Origin: Candidatus Thermoflexus tengchongensis
GTDB lineage: Bacteria > Chloroflexota > Anaerolineae > Thermoflexales > Thermoflexaceae
Reading direction: 5' to 3'
DNA: 64,000 bases
Assembly (NCBI GenBank): GCA_016842085.1
Contig: JAEVEX010000040.1
Coordinates: forward strand, 115,051-179,050
Within the stretch, counting starts at the first letter, position 1, and every line of letters begins with the position of its first letter. Position numbers and translations under genes: made by a program. Positions 16,970 through 26,570 of this stretch are shown in pieces. Under the pieces are notes generated by a model, which ran no database searches, had not been told where the DNA came from, and was given only the letters and a program-made list of their open reading frames with translations.

Positions 16970-17680
16970 TTATGGCTTCACGGGCCGTGCCACTACAATC
17001 AGGCGGTGCGTGTTGGTATAAGCGGGCCAGCATGTGACCAGGGTCAACCGCTCATCCGGTGTGGGCAGAACCCATTGCAGATTGCGCTGTCGGATCTCCA
17101 GCGGCTGGCCCTTCTCCGGCACGATGTGAATCGCCTCCACCCGATAGACATAGACTCGCTGCCGGGTTTCCAGATGGATAAGATCCCCCGGGTGCAGGCG
17201 GTAAAGGTTCGCAAACACCTTCCCGTAGATATTGTGATGGCCGATCAGGACCACATTGCCGGGCTGGCCGGGATAGGCGGAAGTGGTCAGCCAGCCGGCG
17301 GCGAACGCATTCGGCGGCTCCCAGGTGATCCATTCCCGCCCCCCCTCTCGGATCGTCGTCAGCCCCACGGGGATGACCGGGGCGTTCAGCTGGATCGCCG
17401 GCACCCGCAGGCGAAGGGGAGGTTCCGCGTCGGGCGTGGCCGCCGGTGAGGGCACGGGGAGCGTAGCGGATATGGGTTGAGATGTTTCCACAGAGGCAGG
17501 GAGCGAGGGAAGCGGTTCCGGCGCACGGGAAGACCTGGACACCGGCGCATGTTGGATGGGGGTCGCATCAGCAACCAGCGCCTGCCCGGCAAGCCCCATA
17601 CCCCCCACCCAGGCCGCCAGGCCAGTCCCCACCAGGATCCAGCTTAATCCGTTGAGAAGCCTGCGGCAGCCTTTGGCCAT
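16970..17680 (-). CDS. Sortase (class E/D-like transpeptidase)
   Basis: 236 residues. A short basic start, one membrane helix (LSWILVGTGLAAWVGGMGLAG, about 12-32) and a Ser/Pro-rich linker precede the sortase beta-barrel (about 88-234). The catalytic triad candidates are His148 in LIGHHNIYG, Cys217 in TLVTCWP and Arg226 in HRLIVV. Sortases cleave surface-protein sorting signals and attach the product to the envelope; a candidate substrate with LPQTG is encoded at 3449-3916. The start overlaps the end of the upstream HTH gene by 37 nt, so coupling is likely. Confidence 0.88.
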   Translation of the reverse strand: MAKGCRRLLNGLSWILVGTGLAAWVGGMGLAGQALVADATPIQHAPVSRSSRAPEPLPSLPASVETSQPISATLPVPSPAATPDAEPPLRLRVPAIQLNAPVIPVGLTTIREGGREWITWEPPNAFAAGWLTTSAYPGQPGNVVLIGHHNIYGKVFANLYRLHPGDLIHLETRQRVYVYRVEAIHIVPEKGQPLEIRQRNLQWVLPTPDERLTLVTCWPAYTNTHRLIVVARPVKP

Positions 17681-18294
17681 GGCGTCTGTTCCAGGTAGCG
17701 TTCAACCATCATCAGCAGCGTTTCGTTGTAAAAGGCCATGATCGTCCGGTGGACCTCATGCCAGTGCTCCGGGGAGCCGCCCATCTCCACCATCCGGAAT
17801 ACGCTCTCCAGCAGGTAGCCTCCAAAATGCAGAAAGGCCCGCAACAAATCCCCTAACCCTAATCCCGCCGCAATGGCCTGCTCGGCATATCGCGCTCCGA
17901 TGCGCTGGGGGCGCTGAGGATCGCGGTCGCGGATATAGGCTTGAAGCTCCTCCAGCAACTGATAACACGTTGCCTGGAAAGCCTGGGCGATCTCCCCCCG
18001 CATCCGCTCAAACCAGGGGGCCTGGGGCCCGCTTCCCCGGGCGAGCTCGAGACGGAGCTGGCCCAGGGTATACGCGATCAGCATCTGCACCCCGGGCTCC
18101 GCTCCGTGAGCCTGCAGCCAGGCCTCCAGATCCCGACGGGCGAACCGCCGGTGTCCCCCCGCCGTCCGGCGAGAGGGGATCCGCCCCGCATCCGCCCAGG
18201 CTCGAAGGGTCGCTGGATGCACGCCCAGCATCGCGGCCGCCGCTTTGAGGGAGAGCCACTCTCCCGAATAGTCCTTCTTCTCTCGCTTTGCCAT
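17644..18294 (-). CDS. Excisionase/MerR-type HTH protein with helical effector domain
   Basis: 216 residues. The N-terminal winged helix-turn-helix (WLSLKAAAAMLGVHPATLRAWADAGRIPSRRTAGGHRRFARRDLEAWL, about residues 14-62) is of the MerR/excisionase type that binds DNA. Residues about 75-205 are all-helical (MLIAYTLGQLRLELA.., AFQATCYQLLEELQAY.., LLRAFLHFGGYLLESVFRM) with no known ligand motif. It probably regulates locally; the sortase gene overlaps its 3' end. GGAGG is ten bases before the chosen ATG at 18294. The upstream frame extension to 18447 is low in coding character. Confidence 0.8.
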   Translation of the reverse strand: MAKREKKDYSGEWLSLKAAAAMLGVHPATLRAWADAGRIPSRRTAGGHRRFARRDLEAWLQAHGAEPGVQMLIAYTLGQLRLELARGSGPQAPWFERMRGEIAQAFQATCYQLLEELQAYIRDRDPQRPQRIGARYAEQAIAAGLGLGDLLRAFLHFGGYLLESVFRMVEMGGSPEHWHEVHRTIMAFYNETLLMMVERYLEQTPWPKAAAGFSTD

Positions 18295-18464
18295 CCGCAG
18301 GGTTCCTCCGCTCACTTTCAGAAGCGGGTAGATATCGCGATGGAGTGAGGGGGCCAGGCAGGCCCCCTTCGATAGCCCGCCTGCCCCCTCTCTTTCCTTC
18401 CCCCTGGCAGCAGTGCGGAGCGCCTTCATCACCCTGCATCGCCCCAAAATCCCCTGTGGGGGTT

Positions 18465-19572
18465 CTACGAACGAGAGGTGGCCACTGCCTGCCGGAGATA
18501 GGCCTCGATGAATTCGTCCAGCTCTCCATCCAGCACCCGCTCGACCTGGCTGGTTTCATGGTCCGTGCGATGATCCTTCACCAGCTGATAGGGATGCAGG
18601 ACATAGGAGCGAATCTGATTCCCCCACTCGGCGCTCACATGCTCCCCTTTGAGAGCAGCGATCTCCGCCCGTCGCTTCTGCTCCTCCAGCTCCGCCAGGC
18701 GAGCTTTCAGGATCTTCAAAGCGGTCTCTTTGTTCTGCGTCTGGCTGCGCTCGTTCTGACACGAGACCACGATCCCGGTCGGGATATGCCGGATACGGAC
18801 CGCGGTCTCATTCTTTTGCATGTGCTGACCGCCTGCGGTGGAAGCCCGGAACGTCTCAATGATGATGTCCTCCGGGCGGATTACGATCTCCGGGCTCTCG
18901 CCGATATCCGGCCATACCTCAACCAGGGCGAACGAAGTATGGCGACGGTGAGCGGCATCGAAGGGGGAGATGCGAACCAGCCGGTGGACCCCCTTTTCAG
19001 CCTTCAGATAACCGTAGGCGTAAGGACCCTTCACCAGGACCGTAGCGCTCTTGATTCCCGCCTCCTCACCGTCCACCTTGTCCAGCAGTTCGGCCTCCCA
19101 CCCGCGTCGTTCGGCCCACCGGAGATACATGCGCAACAACATCTCCGCCCAATCCTGAGCGTCGGTCCCCCCTGCCCCGGCGTGGATGGTCAGGATCGCA
19201 TCGTTGCGATCATAGGGACCGGACATCCACACTTCGAATTGATGGCGGCGGATCTCCTCCTCCAGAGCGCTGATCTCCCGCTCCAGATCGCTCGTCAGGG
19301 CTTCCTCTCCCTCCGCCTCCGCCAGATCCAGAAGCTCTCGCGCCTCCTGGATCCGATGGCGCAGGCGGAGCCAGCTTTCCACCTCCTCTTTCAACCGGCC
19401 CAGCCGCTTCATCAGCTCCTGGGCCCGGGCCGGCTGATCCCACAGGTCTGGCCGCGCGGCTTCCTCCTCCAGCTTCTGGATCTCCGCCAGTTTCGCCGGG
19501 ATGTCAAAGACGGTCCAGGAGATCTTCCAGCGTCAGCGTCAACGCTTCCAGCCGTTCCCGTAACTCACTCAT
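18465..19572 (-). CDS. prfB: Peptide chain release factor 2, expressed by programmed +1 frameshift
   Basis: RF2 terminates translation at UGA and UAA. It is encoded in two frames: a 22-codon leader from ATG at 19572 (GGAGGAGG upstream) ending ..DRL-stop at 19504-19506, then the +1 frame to 18465. The junction is CTT TGA C, the classical RF2 autoregulatory site; slippage gives L-D-I-P-A-K. The whole product is about 368 residues, the normal RF2 length. The main frame shows the stop-codon recognition tripeptide SPF (RISPFDAAHRRHTSF) and the hydrolysis motif GGQ (STAGGQHMQKNETAVRI). The frame change should not be read as a pseudogene. Confidence 0.96.
19503..19509 (-). promoter_or_regulatory. 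prfB: RF2 programmed +1 frameshift site
   Basis: Reads CTTTGAC on the minus strand. CTT is the slippery codon (19509-19507) and TGA (19506-19504) is the in-frame stop. Low RF2 favours slippage into GAC, which gives autoregulation (established for Escherichia coli and widely conserved). The strong AGGGGG stimulator seen in E. coli three bases upstream is not obvious here; only CTGGA is present. Confidence 0.93.
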
Positions 19573-19716
19573 GGGTTCCTCCTCCGGTAAATAAAGGGGA
19601 TTCGTAACTGCCTGTCCACTCCCTGCATCCCCATCTGACGACGATCCAGAGCCGGCCGGATGATCTGCACTGCTGACCCGGCTCATGCCCCCTTGCCCGG
19701 AACCCGGACGCGAGGT

Positions 19717-20625
19717 TTAATCAAACAATCCTTCCACAAAAGCATCTGCATCAAACGGCAGCAGATCTTCCAGCCCCTCCCCAACCCCGATGAATCGCAC
19801 AGGCAGGCCCAATTCCCGGGCGATGGCGAAAACGGCCCCACCTTTGGCCGTTCCGTCCAGTTTCGTGAGGATCAGGCCCGTAACGCCCACCGCCTGGTGG
19901 AACTCCCGAGCCTGCGGAAGGGCGTTCTGACCAGTGGTCGCGTCCAGCACCAGCCAGACTTCGTGGGGGGCATCCGGGATCACTTTCGCGGCGACGTTCC
20001 GGATTTTCCTCAGCTCCTGCATCAGGTTGTATTTGGTGTGAAGTCGTCCGGCGGTATCCGCAAGGACGAGGTCATAACCCCGGGCCCGGGCTGCCTGCAA
20101 GGTATCAAAGAGCACCGCTCCGGGGTCGGCCCCGGGCTGGCCGCTGATGCAGGGCACTCCGGCCCGTTCCGCCCAGATCTCCAGCTGCTCCCCAGCGGCA
20201 GCCCGGAAGGTATCGGCCGCTGCCAGCAATACCCGCCGGCCCTGCTGCTGGAACTGATAGGCCAGCTTGGCGACGGTGGTCGTCTTCCCGGAACCGTTCA
20301 CACCTACGACGAGCACCACCTCCAGCGGCCTCCGGCCCAGGTTCAGCGGCCGAGGATCCCCCAGGATCGCCCGCAGCTCCTGCTTCAGCAATGCCCGCAG
20401 GGCATCCGCCCGGGTGATCCCCTCCCGACGAGCCCGCTCCCGCAGGCGATCCATGAGCTCCATCGTCACCCGGACCCCGACGTCCGCCTGGATCAGCGCC
20501 GCCTCCAGGTCCTCCCACAAAGCCTCGGTGATCTCGGTCGCCCCCAGCAACTGGGCGATCCGACCGAAGGCCGCCTGGCGTGTCCGCGCCAGCCCATCTC
20601 GCAAGGATTGAAGCACCCTGCGCAT
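19717..20625 (-). CDS. ftsY: Signal recognition particle receptor FtsY
   Basis: About 302 residues in the compact form without the long acidic A domain. The N domain starts [28 protein letters not shown]. The G domain has [19 protein letters not shown] (G1), [19 protein letters not shown] (insertion box), [19 protein letters not shown] (G3), [15 protein letters not shown] (G4) and [26 protein letters not shown] at the end. It receives SRP-ribosome complexes at the membrane. The start is uncertain: the ATG at 20625 has only GGAG 12 bases away, while the frame is open to 20892. It lies just upstream of prfB on the same strand. Confidence 0.92.
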   Translation of the reverse strand: MRRVLQSLRDGLARTRQAAFGRIAQLLGATEITEALWEDLEAALIQADVGVRVTMELMDRLRERARREGITRADALRALLKQELRAILGDPRPLNLGRRPLEVVLVVGVNGSGKTTTVAKLAYQFQQQGRRVLLAAADTFRAAAGEQLEIWAERAGVPCISGQPGADPGAVLFDTLQAARARGYDLVLADTAGRLHTKYNLMQELRKIRNVAAKVIPDAPHEVWLVLDATTGQNALPQAREFHQAVGVTGLILTKLDGTAKGGAVFAIARELGLPVRFIGVGEGLEDLLPFDADAFVEGLFD

Positions 20626-21011
20626 CAATCGTTTTCGCTCCGTGCTGAGCTCAGATTCGGAAAGGCGAAATCCCTCCCCCACGTCGCCGCTGAAGCGGCT
20701 CCGACCCCTCGGGATTGGCGAAGGCCCAGGATGGGCGACTTCCGCCGGCCCTCGAGGTAGCCCGTCGCCCCCATCCAGCCCTTCCGTGAACGGATATGCC
20801 CCCAAGAAGAGAAGGCACCCGCGCCAAAAGTTATTCCCGTATGAATTATAAACCGGGCCGCTCAAAGCCTCCTGGCCCAACCATCCGCTCACCCCTTCCC
20901 GAAGAGCCCGGGATGGGGATCAGCGGCCCATTTCCCATAGAATCTACGCGAATAGTATGATTAGGAGCCGAAGCATTTTCCCGTGAGGAGAGCGATCAGG
21001 GACGAACGAAC
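20626..21011. other. Divergent intergenic region ftsY / LysM gene
   Basis: 386 nt between divergent genes. A TATGAT hexamer at 20956-20961 could be the -10 of the LysM gene, but no good -35 stands at 16-18 bp. The ftsY-proximal part may encode extra N-terminal FtsY residues if an upstream start is used. No hairpins or repeats stand out. Confidence 0.35.
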
Positions 21012-21716
21012 ATGCGCCATCCGGGAGCTTCCAGAAGCTGGCTCTGGGGAGTCGGGGTGAACGCGCTGGCCGCCTGCAGCGCGCTGATCCTGGCGATATG
21101 GGCGCTGGAGCGGATTCGACCGCTTCCTCCTCTGCCCACACCGCGCCCTACGTCCACTCCAGTGCCCACGCCAACCCCCCGTCAGCCCTTCCCCTATACG
21201 GTGCAACCCGGGGACACCCTTGGGTCGATCGCCGCCCGTTTCGAGGTCCCCCTGGATGCCCTGCTTGAGGCCAACAACCTGAGCGCTGAAACGATCATCT
21301 ATCCTGGACAGACCCTATGGATTCCCGCAGGCAGTCCTGCTCCTCCCCTCAGCCATCCGCCTCCCCCGACCTTCTCCTGGCCTTCCCCTCTGCCGGGAGG
21401 GATCGATCTGCAGATTCTCGAAGTGAAAGCGCCCGGGGATCTGGCCGGGGAGGCGCTGGTCCTGATCAATAAAGGGATCACCCTGAGTCTGGCGGGATGG
21501 CGGATTCAGGATGAGGAGGGGAATCGGTTTACGTTCCCGGCGCTGACGCTATGGACCGGAAGCACCGTAACCATCCACACGCGCGAAGGCACAAACACCG
21601 CCACAGATCTTTATTGGGGTCGCACAGAAGCCGTGTGGCACCCTGGTGAACGGGGCGTTCTGGAGGATCCAGAGGGCCAACCGGTGCTGGAGTTTCGCGT
21701 CCCCGGGTCTCCATAG
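21012..21716 (+). CDS. LysM and lamin-tail domain envelope protein
   Basis: 234 residues. A membrane anchor (VGVNALAACSALILAIWALE, about 14-33) and a Pro/Thr linker precede a LysM domain at about 60-105 (YTVQPGDTLGSIAARFEVPLDALLEANNL..IYPGQTLWIPAG). A lamin-tail-like beta domain follows at about 127-232 (IDLQILEVKAPGDLAGEALVLINKG..LAGWRIQDEEGNRFTFP..). LysM binds peptidoglycan-type glycans, and lamin-tail domains occur in secreted bacterial proteins of unclear role. The C-terminus faces a convergent ABC transporter operon. Confidence 0.85.
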   Translation: MRHPGASRSWLWGVGVNALAACSALILAIWALERIRPLPPLPTPRPTSTPVPTPTPRQPFPYTVQPGDTLGSIAARFEVPLDALLEANNLSAETIIYPGQTLWIPAGSPAPPLSHPPPPTFSWPSPLPGGIDLQILEVKAPGDLAGEALVLINKGITLSLAGWRIQDEEGNRFTFPALTLWTGSTVTIHTREGTNTATDLYWGRTEAVWHPGERGVLEDPEGQPVLEFRVPGSP

Positions 21717-21759
21717 AACGGGCACGATGAGGTCAGGCGTTGCGCGATGGATGGTTCCT

Positions 21760-21801
21760 GGGGGCCGAATGGCACACCTTTCAGCACCCTGTCCGGCCCC
21801 C
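21760..21801. terminator. Possible hairpin between convergent genes
   Basis: GGGGGCCG at 21760-21767 can pair with CGGCCCCC at 21794-21801. The loop is long and no U run follows, so confidence is low. It is placed between the LysM gene and the end of the peptide ABC transporter operon. Confidence 0.35.
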
Positions 21802-21827
21802 GTCTTCAATCCGGGAGCAAGGTCACA

Positions 21828-22850
21828 CTACATGATCCGCCAGCAGGCCACCCAGTGTTCCCGTTCTCGGGTTCCGATATTCACAAAGGGCGGTTCCTCC
21901 CGGGCGCAATAGCGAGTGGCGACCGGGCAACGCGGATGGAAACGGCAACCGGAGGGTGGGTTCAGCGGGCTGGGGACATCCCCCTTCAACAGGATCCGCT
22001 CCCGCTTGAGGGTGGGATCTGGGATGGGAACGGCGGAAAGCAACGCCTGAGTGTAAGGATGGAGGGGATTCCGATAGAGCTCCTCCCGGGAGGTCAACTC
22101 CACGATCTTCCCCAGATACATCACCGCCACCCGATCGCTCACGTGCTCGATCACGCTGAGGTTGTGGGCGATAAAGAGATAGGTCAGTTTGAACTCTTCC
22201 TGGAGTTCTTTCAGCAAGTTGATGATCTGGGCCTGAATCGACACATCGAGGGCGGATATCGGCTCATCACACACGATGAACTTTGGACGCAGGGCAAGGG
22301 CGCGGGCGATGACGATGCGCTGACGCTGGCCTCCGGAGAACTCGTGGGGATAGCGGCGGGCGTGATAGTCCTCCAGACCAACCTTGCGAAGCAGATCCAC
22401 GACCATCTCAAAACGCTCCTTTGGCGTTCCGATCCCGTGCACGGCCAGCCCTTCCGCAATGCTGGCCCCCACCGGCATGCGGGGGTCCAGGGAGGAATAC
22501 GGATCCTGGAAAATGATCTGCATATCCCGTCGCAGAGTTTTCAGCTCGGCCTTGGAGAGAGTGAAGATATTCCGCCCCTCAAAATAAACCTCCCCCGCAG
22601 TGGGCTCGATCAATCGGAGAATGGTGCGCCCCACGGTGGTTTTTCCACATCCGGATTCGCCGACCAGCCCCAGGGTCTCCCCGCGGCGGATCGTAAAGCT
22701 TGCCCCATCTACGGCTTTCACCCATGCCGTGATCCGCTGAAGCAGCCCCCGACGAACCGGAAAGTATTTCTTCAAGTCTCGAACGACCACGAGATCCTGA
22801 TCGGTCGAGAGGTCCAGCGTGGTCTGAACCTGCATCTGAGTCAGAGTCAT
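21828..22850 (-). CDS. dppF: Peptide-type ABC transporter ATP-binding protein (DppF/OppF)
   Basis: 340 residues. Walker A is [17 protein letters not shown], the Q-loop lies in [14 protein letters not shown], the signature is [16 protein letters not shown], Walker B is [12 protein letters not shown] and the switch His is in [10 protein letters not shown]. The C-terminal oligopeptide-transporter extension has a Cys cluster ([21 protein letters not shown]) typical of DppD/DppF proteins. It is the last gene of the dppB-dppC-dppD-dppF order and pairs with DppD to drive the BC permease. Confidence 0.93.
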   Translation of the reverse strand: MTLTQMQVQTTLDLSTDQDLVVVRDLKKYFPVRRGLLQRITAWVKAVDGASFTIRRGETLGLVGESGCGKTTVGRTILRLIEPTAGEVYFEGRNIFTLSKAELKTLRRDMQIIFQDPYSSLDPRMPVGASIAEGLAVHGIGTPKERFEMVVDLLRKVGLEDYHARRYPHEFSGGQRQRIVIARALALRPKFIVCDEPISALDVSIQAQIINLLKELQEEFKLTYLFIAHNLSVIEHVSDRVAVMYLGKIVELTSREELYRNPLHPYTQALLSAVPIPDPTLKRERILLKGDVPSPLNPPSGCRFHPRCPVATRYCAREEPPFVNIGTREREHWVACWRIM

Positions 22851-23020
22851 CCGTGAATGCCTCCCCGAAAGAACTTTTGAGGGAAAGCTCCCCCCTCCTG
22901 TGGCCCGAAGGCTGGGGGATCGGCCCGGCTCCCAAAGCCTCGAAGGAAGAGGGCCAGATGCATAGCTCCTGCCAGGGCGCTGACCTTAAGCACCTGCAAT
23001 GTCATAAATGGCAGCCGGCC

Positions 23021-24019
23021 TCATGGATACAGCCAGCAACGAACCTGATGGCCGGGGCCGGTATGGATGAGGGGCGGGTTCTCCTCCAGGCAACGATTCC
23101 CCAGTCGGGCCTGATGCTCCAGCCGCGCCTGACAGCGCGGCGCAAAGCGGCAACCGGGCGGCAGGTTGATCAGATTCGGCACCGTCCCCGGGATCGTATC
23201 CAGCCTCGGCCTGACCACTCCCATCACCGGGATGGAACCCAGCAGACCACGGGTGTAGGGATGCTGAGGGTTTGTGAAGATGGTCTGCACGTCTGCCTCT
23301 TCAATAATCTGCCCGGCATACATCACCGCCACCCGATCACACATCTCGGCGACGATCCCCATATCGTGGGTGATAAGGATGATCGCAGTATGCATGCGAC
23401 GCTGAAGTTCCCGCATCAGATCCAGGATCTGGGCCTGGATGGTCACATCCAGGGCTGTGGTGGGCTCATCGGCGATCAGCAGCTCTGGCCCCAGCGCAAG
23501 AGCCATCGCGATCATCACCCGCTGGGCCATTCCGCCGGACAGTTCGTGGGGATAAGAGTGGGCCCGGCGCTCCGGGTCCGGTATGCCCACCATCCGCAGC
23601 AGCTCAACGGCCCGCCTCCATCCTTCGACGCGGCTTACCCCCTCATGAACCTGAAAGACTTCCGCGATCTGATCGCCCACCTTGAAAACCGGGTTCAGGC
23701 AGCTCACGGGCTGCTGGAAGATCATGGAGATCCGGCTTCCTCGCAGCCGGACCATCTCGGGCTCGGGCAGCTTGAGGAGGTCGATTCCATCGAAGAGCAC
23801 CTGCCCTCCGAGGATCCGCCCGGGCGGGGTGATCAGGCGCATAATGGAAAGGGAGGTCACGCTTTTTCCACATCCGGATTCCCCAACCAGACCCAGGATC
23901 TCCCCCCGCCGCACGTGGAAACTTACCCCATCCACTGCCTTCACCACACCATCCTCAGTGAAAAAATAGGTCCGCAGATCTCGAACGTCCAGCAGGATAT
24001 CGCGACCGTCCCGTTGCAT
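23021..24019 (-). CDS. dppD: Peptide-type ABC transporter ATP-binding protein (DppD/OppD)
   Basis: 332 residues from the chosen ATG. Walker A is [19 protein letters not shown], the Q-loop is [16 protein letters not shown], the signature is [16 protein letters not shown], Walker B is [12 protein letters not shown], and the switch His is in [12 protein letters not shown]. The C-terminal Cys cluster [22 protein letters not shown] is typical of this subfamily. Two starts are possible: ATG 24019 has GGAGG 11 bases ahead, while ATG 24037 has no site. It pairs with DppF, encoded 170 nt downstream. Confidence 0.92.
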   Translation of the reverse strand: MQRDGRDILLDVRDLRTYFFTEDGVVKAVDGVSFHVRRGEILGLVGESGCGKSVTSLSIMRLITPPGRILGGQVLFDGIDLLKLPEPEMVRLRGSRISMIFQQPVSCLNPVFKVGDQIAEVFQVHEGVSRVEGWRRAVELLRMVGIPDPERRAHSYPHELSGGMAQRVMIAMALALGPELLIADEPTTALDVTIQAQILDLMRELQRRMHTAIILITHDMGIVAEMCDRVAVMYAGQIIEEADVQTIFTNPQHPYTRGLLGSIPVMGVVRPRLDTIPGTVPNLINLPPGCRFAPRCQARLEHQARLGNRCLEENPPLIHTGPGHQVRCWLYP

Positions 24020-24127
24020 TGAAGCCCATTCCTCCATCGTGAGATCGGATTCCCACCCATTCGACCCTGATGGGAAAGCGGGTTCGTCCCTCCCTCCTCC
24101 CCATGGCTTGAAGGGCTTAGGGGGAGG

Positions 24128-25048
24128 TCAGCGTTTCAAGCGCGGATCCAGGGCGTCCCGAAGGCCATCGCCGACAAAGTTAAAGGAGAGCGAGGTCAGG
24201 AAGATACAGAACCCCGGGATAATCGCCTTGAAAGGCTGGGTCCACATATCCGCCTGGGCGTTGTTCAACATGTTCCCCCAGGTGGGAACAGGGGGCTGGA
24301 CCCCGAAACCCAGGAAACTGAGGGCCGCCTCCAGGATGATCACCGTGCCCAGGCTCAGCGTTGCGCTGACGATGATGGGGGCCATCGCGTTGGGAATCAT
24401 ATGACGGATCACAATCTGCAGGTCCGACATCCCGAGGGCCCGTGCGGCCTCGGTGAACGTCTGCTCCCGCAGCGAGAGCACCACCCCCCGCACCAGCCGG
24501 GCGGATCCCATCCATCCGAACACGCTCAGCACCAGGATGATGATCACCACACTGCTCCATTCCCGGGTCAGGCCGGGGATCGTGACATCGCTCAGGAGGG
24601 CGGAGATGGTGAGCAGGAGGGGCAGAAGGGGAAGGGTGAGCATGAAATCCACCACCCGCTGGATGAGGTTGTCCACCCATCCCCCGAAGTAGCCCGAGAT
24701 TGCTCCGATTAACGCCCCCGTGGTCTGGCTGATCAGCGTGACCACAAAAGCCACCGCCAGGGAGATACGAGCGGCATATATCAATCGGGAGAGCACATCC
24801 CGCCCCAGCTCATCCGTCCCCAGCCAGTGGGCGGGGGAAGGGCCGGCGTTCTTCAGGAGCAGATTCTGGGCATAGGGATCATAAGGCGCGATCCAGGGGG
24901 CCAGCGCGGCGATCAGAATAAAAGCCAGCAGGATCACCGCCCCCATCAGGGCCACCCGGTGACGACGGAACCGCCGCCAGACAATCAACAGGTAGCTTTC
25001 TTCCCGAACTGTAAGAAGGGCTTCCGCCTGAAGCTCTGCAGTGGCCAT
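24128..25048 (-). CDS. dppC: Peptide-type ABC transporter permease (DppC/OppC)
   Basis: 306 residues with an N-terminal helix (VALMGAVILLAFILIAALAPWIAPYDP, the OppC N-terminal transmembrane domain) and about five more helices. The coupling EAA loop reads EAARALGMSDLQIVIRHMIPN. The region HWLGTDELGRDVLSRLIYAARISL is highly characteristic of DppC. AGGGGG precedes the ATG. It sits 12 nt downstream of dppB. Confidence 0.95.
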   Translation of the reverse strand: MATAELQAEALLTVREESYLLIVWRRFRRHRVALMGAVILLAFILIAALAPWIAPYDPYAQNLLLKNAGPSPAHWLGTDELGRDVLSRLIYAARISLAVAFVVTLISQTTGALIGAISGYFGGWVDNLIQRVVDFMLTLPLLPLLLTISALLSDVTIPGLTREWSSVVIIILVLSVFGWMGSARLVRGVVLSLREQTFTEAARALGMSDLQIVIRHMIPNAMAPIIVSATLSLGTVIILEAALSFLGFGVQPPVPTWGNMLNNAQADMWTQPFKAIIPGFCIFLTSLSFNFVGDGLRDALDPRLKR

Positions 25049-25060
25049 CCATTACCCCCT

Positions 25061-26179
25061 TCACTCCAGCCGGATGCGGGGATCCACGATGGTGTAAAGG
25101 ATATCCGCCAGCAGATTGGCAAATACCACCAGCAGAGAAGTGATGAACAGCAAGGCCATCACCACCGGCCAATCATCCGCCTGCAGGGCGTCGTAATACA
25201 GCCGCCCCATCCCCTTGTAGTTGAAAATCGTCTCCGTGATCACCGCCCCGCTGAAAATGCCGGGGATCTCCAGGGTCAGGATGGTCACGATGGGGATGAG
25301 GGCGTTGCGCAGCGCGTGCTTCATGATCACCACCCGCTCCACCAGCCCCTTCGCCCGGGCGGTGCGCACATAATCCTGGCGCAACACTTCCAGCATGGAG
25401 GAACGTGTGTAGCGGCTCCAGCCGGCCATATACAGCAGGCTTAGCACGATGGTGGGCAGGATCAGATGAACCGCTCGATCCAGCGGGGAACCGGGCGTGG
25501 CGCCCAGCACATAGAGCAGGCTCCCCGGCTGGGGTGGGCGCAGGCTGAAGTTGTTCCCGGTGGGCAAATACGGCAAACCGAGGACCTGATGCCAGGGAGA
25601 ACGGGGGCCGCTGAAGATGAAGATCATCATGAGCCCGAACCAGAAGACGGGCATTGCGGTCCCAAAGAACGCAAAGGTGGTGGCCGCATAATCCAGCAGG
25701 GAATATTGCCTCACCGCTGAATAGATCCCGATGGGAATGGCCACCAGCAGGGAGAGGAGCGTGGCAGAGGTCATCAGAAGCAACGTGTTCGGCAGCCGGA
25801 ACCAGATCAGATCGATGACCTTTTGCCCCGCTGCCAGGCGCCAGGAATCGCCGAAATCGAAACGGATCACCCCGCGCGTGCACTCGGTGGCGATCTCCCG
25901 ACAGCTGGTCCGCTGAAGGGATTTCAACCCTACCTCATCCAGCCAATCCTCTCCCAGCAGCCAGACGATATAACGCCAGTGCAACGGCCGGTGCAATCCA
26001 AGGAATTCCTCAATCCTTCGGATCTCTTCCGGGCTCAACCGGCTTTTCCGATCCGCTCCCAGATTGATCCCGCTTAACGGTCCCCCGGGAGCCAGGTTCA
26101 TAATGGCATAGATGGCCATGGAAGAGAGAAGGATCACTACCATCATTTGAAACAAACGACGGATCAGGTAGTTGACCAT
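25061..26179 (-). CDS. dppB: Peptide-type ABC transporter permease (DppB/OppB)
   Basis: 372 residues. The N-terminal helix (YLIRRLFQMMVVILLSSMAIYAIMNLAPGGPL) is the DppB signature, and the EAA loop reads TARAKGLVERVVIMKHALRNALIPI. An unusually long periplasmic-side region after helix 1 (about residues 45-110) contains a Trp-rich stretch (LHWRYIVWLLGEDWLD). It is the first gene of the operon. No substrate-binding protein gene is next to it. Confidence 0.94.
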   Translation of the reverse strand: MVNYLIRRLFQMMVVILLSSMAIYAIMNLAPGGPLSGINLGADRKSRLSPEEIRRIEEFLGLHRPLHWRYIVWLLGEDWLDEVGLKSLQRTSCREIATECTRGVIRFDFGDSWRLAAGQKVIDLIWFRLPNTLLLMTSATLLSLLVAIPIGIYSAVRQYSLLDYAATTFAFFGTAMPVFWFGLMMIFIFSGPRSPWHQVLGLPYLPTGNNFSLRPPQPGSLLYVLGATPGSPLDRAVHLILPTIVLSLLYMAGWSRYTRSSMLEVLRQDYVRTARAKGLVERVVIMKHALRNALIPIVTILTLEIPGIFSGAVITETIFNYKGMGRLYYDALQADDWPVVMALLFITSLLVVFANLLADILYTIVDPRIRLE

Positions 26180-26570
26180 TCTATCCCCCCATACTGAACC
26201 CTATTGAATTGTAGCCATTCGGCTCCACCGGATGGGCTGAAGGCCCCCTTTCCTCCAGATGTGCTCATGGATGGGCGGGGCAGGGGCAGCAGGTCCCACC
26301 GGATATCCGCCGAAGCAGTCCGCATCTACCCCTGTCATTATGTCTCATTTCATTTTACGTAGCAAACGTTAGATGGTTTGGACGTTCGATCGACAGCACT
26401 GTCCCTTCCCGGATGGGGTTTGTGGGGGTTGGCCCCATCCGGGACGCCGAACTCCGAGGGATGTTCCGGGCATCGAAGGCGCCTTGCGCAACCCCACGAC
26501 CTCCAATGGAAGACAGGTAAGGTGGCCCCCGCCGAAGTTCCAATCCCCCTCCGGTTTTCTACACTCCCGA
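26180..26570. other. Intergenic region upstream of the dpp operon
   Basis: 391 nt without a supported gene. It carries a candidate minus-strand promoter at 26337-26365 and a locally AT-rich stretch around 26340-26375 in otherwise GC-rich DNA. Confidence 0.4.
26337..26365 (-). promoter_or_regulatory. Candidate promoter of the dpp operon
   Basis: On the minus strand TTGCTA (26365-26360) is followed after 17 bp by CATAAT (26342-26337), in an AT-rich patch about 150 nt upstream of dppB. Position and spacing fit a housekeeping sigma factor; each hexamer departs from consensus. Confidence 0.5.

Noticed and set aside
18465..19572. prfB read as a frameshifted pseudogene
   Set aside because: The break is exactly CTT-TGA-C and the joined product has normal RF2 length with intact SPF and GGQ motifs.
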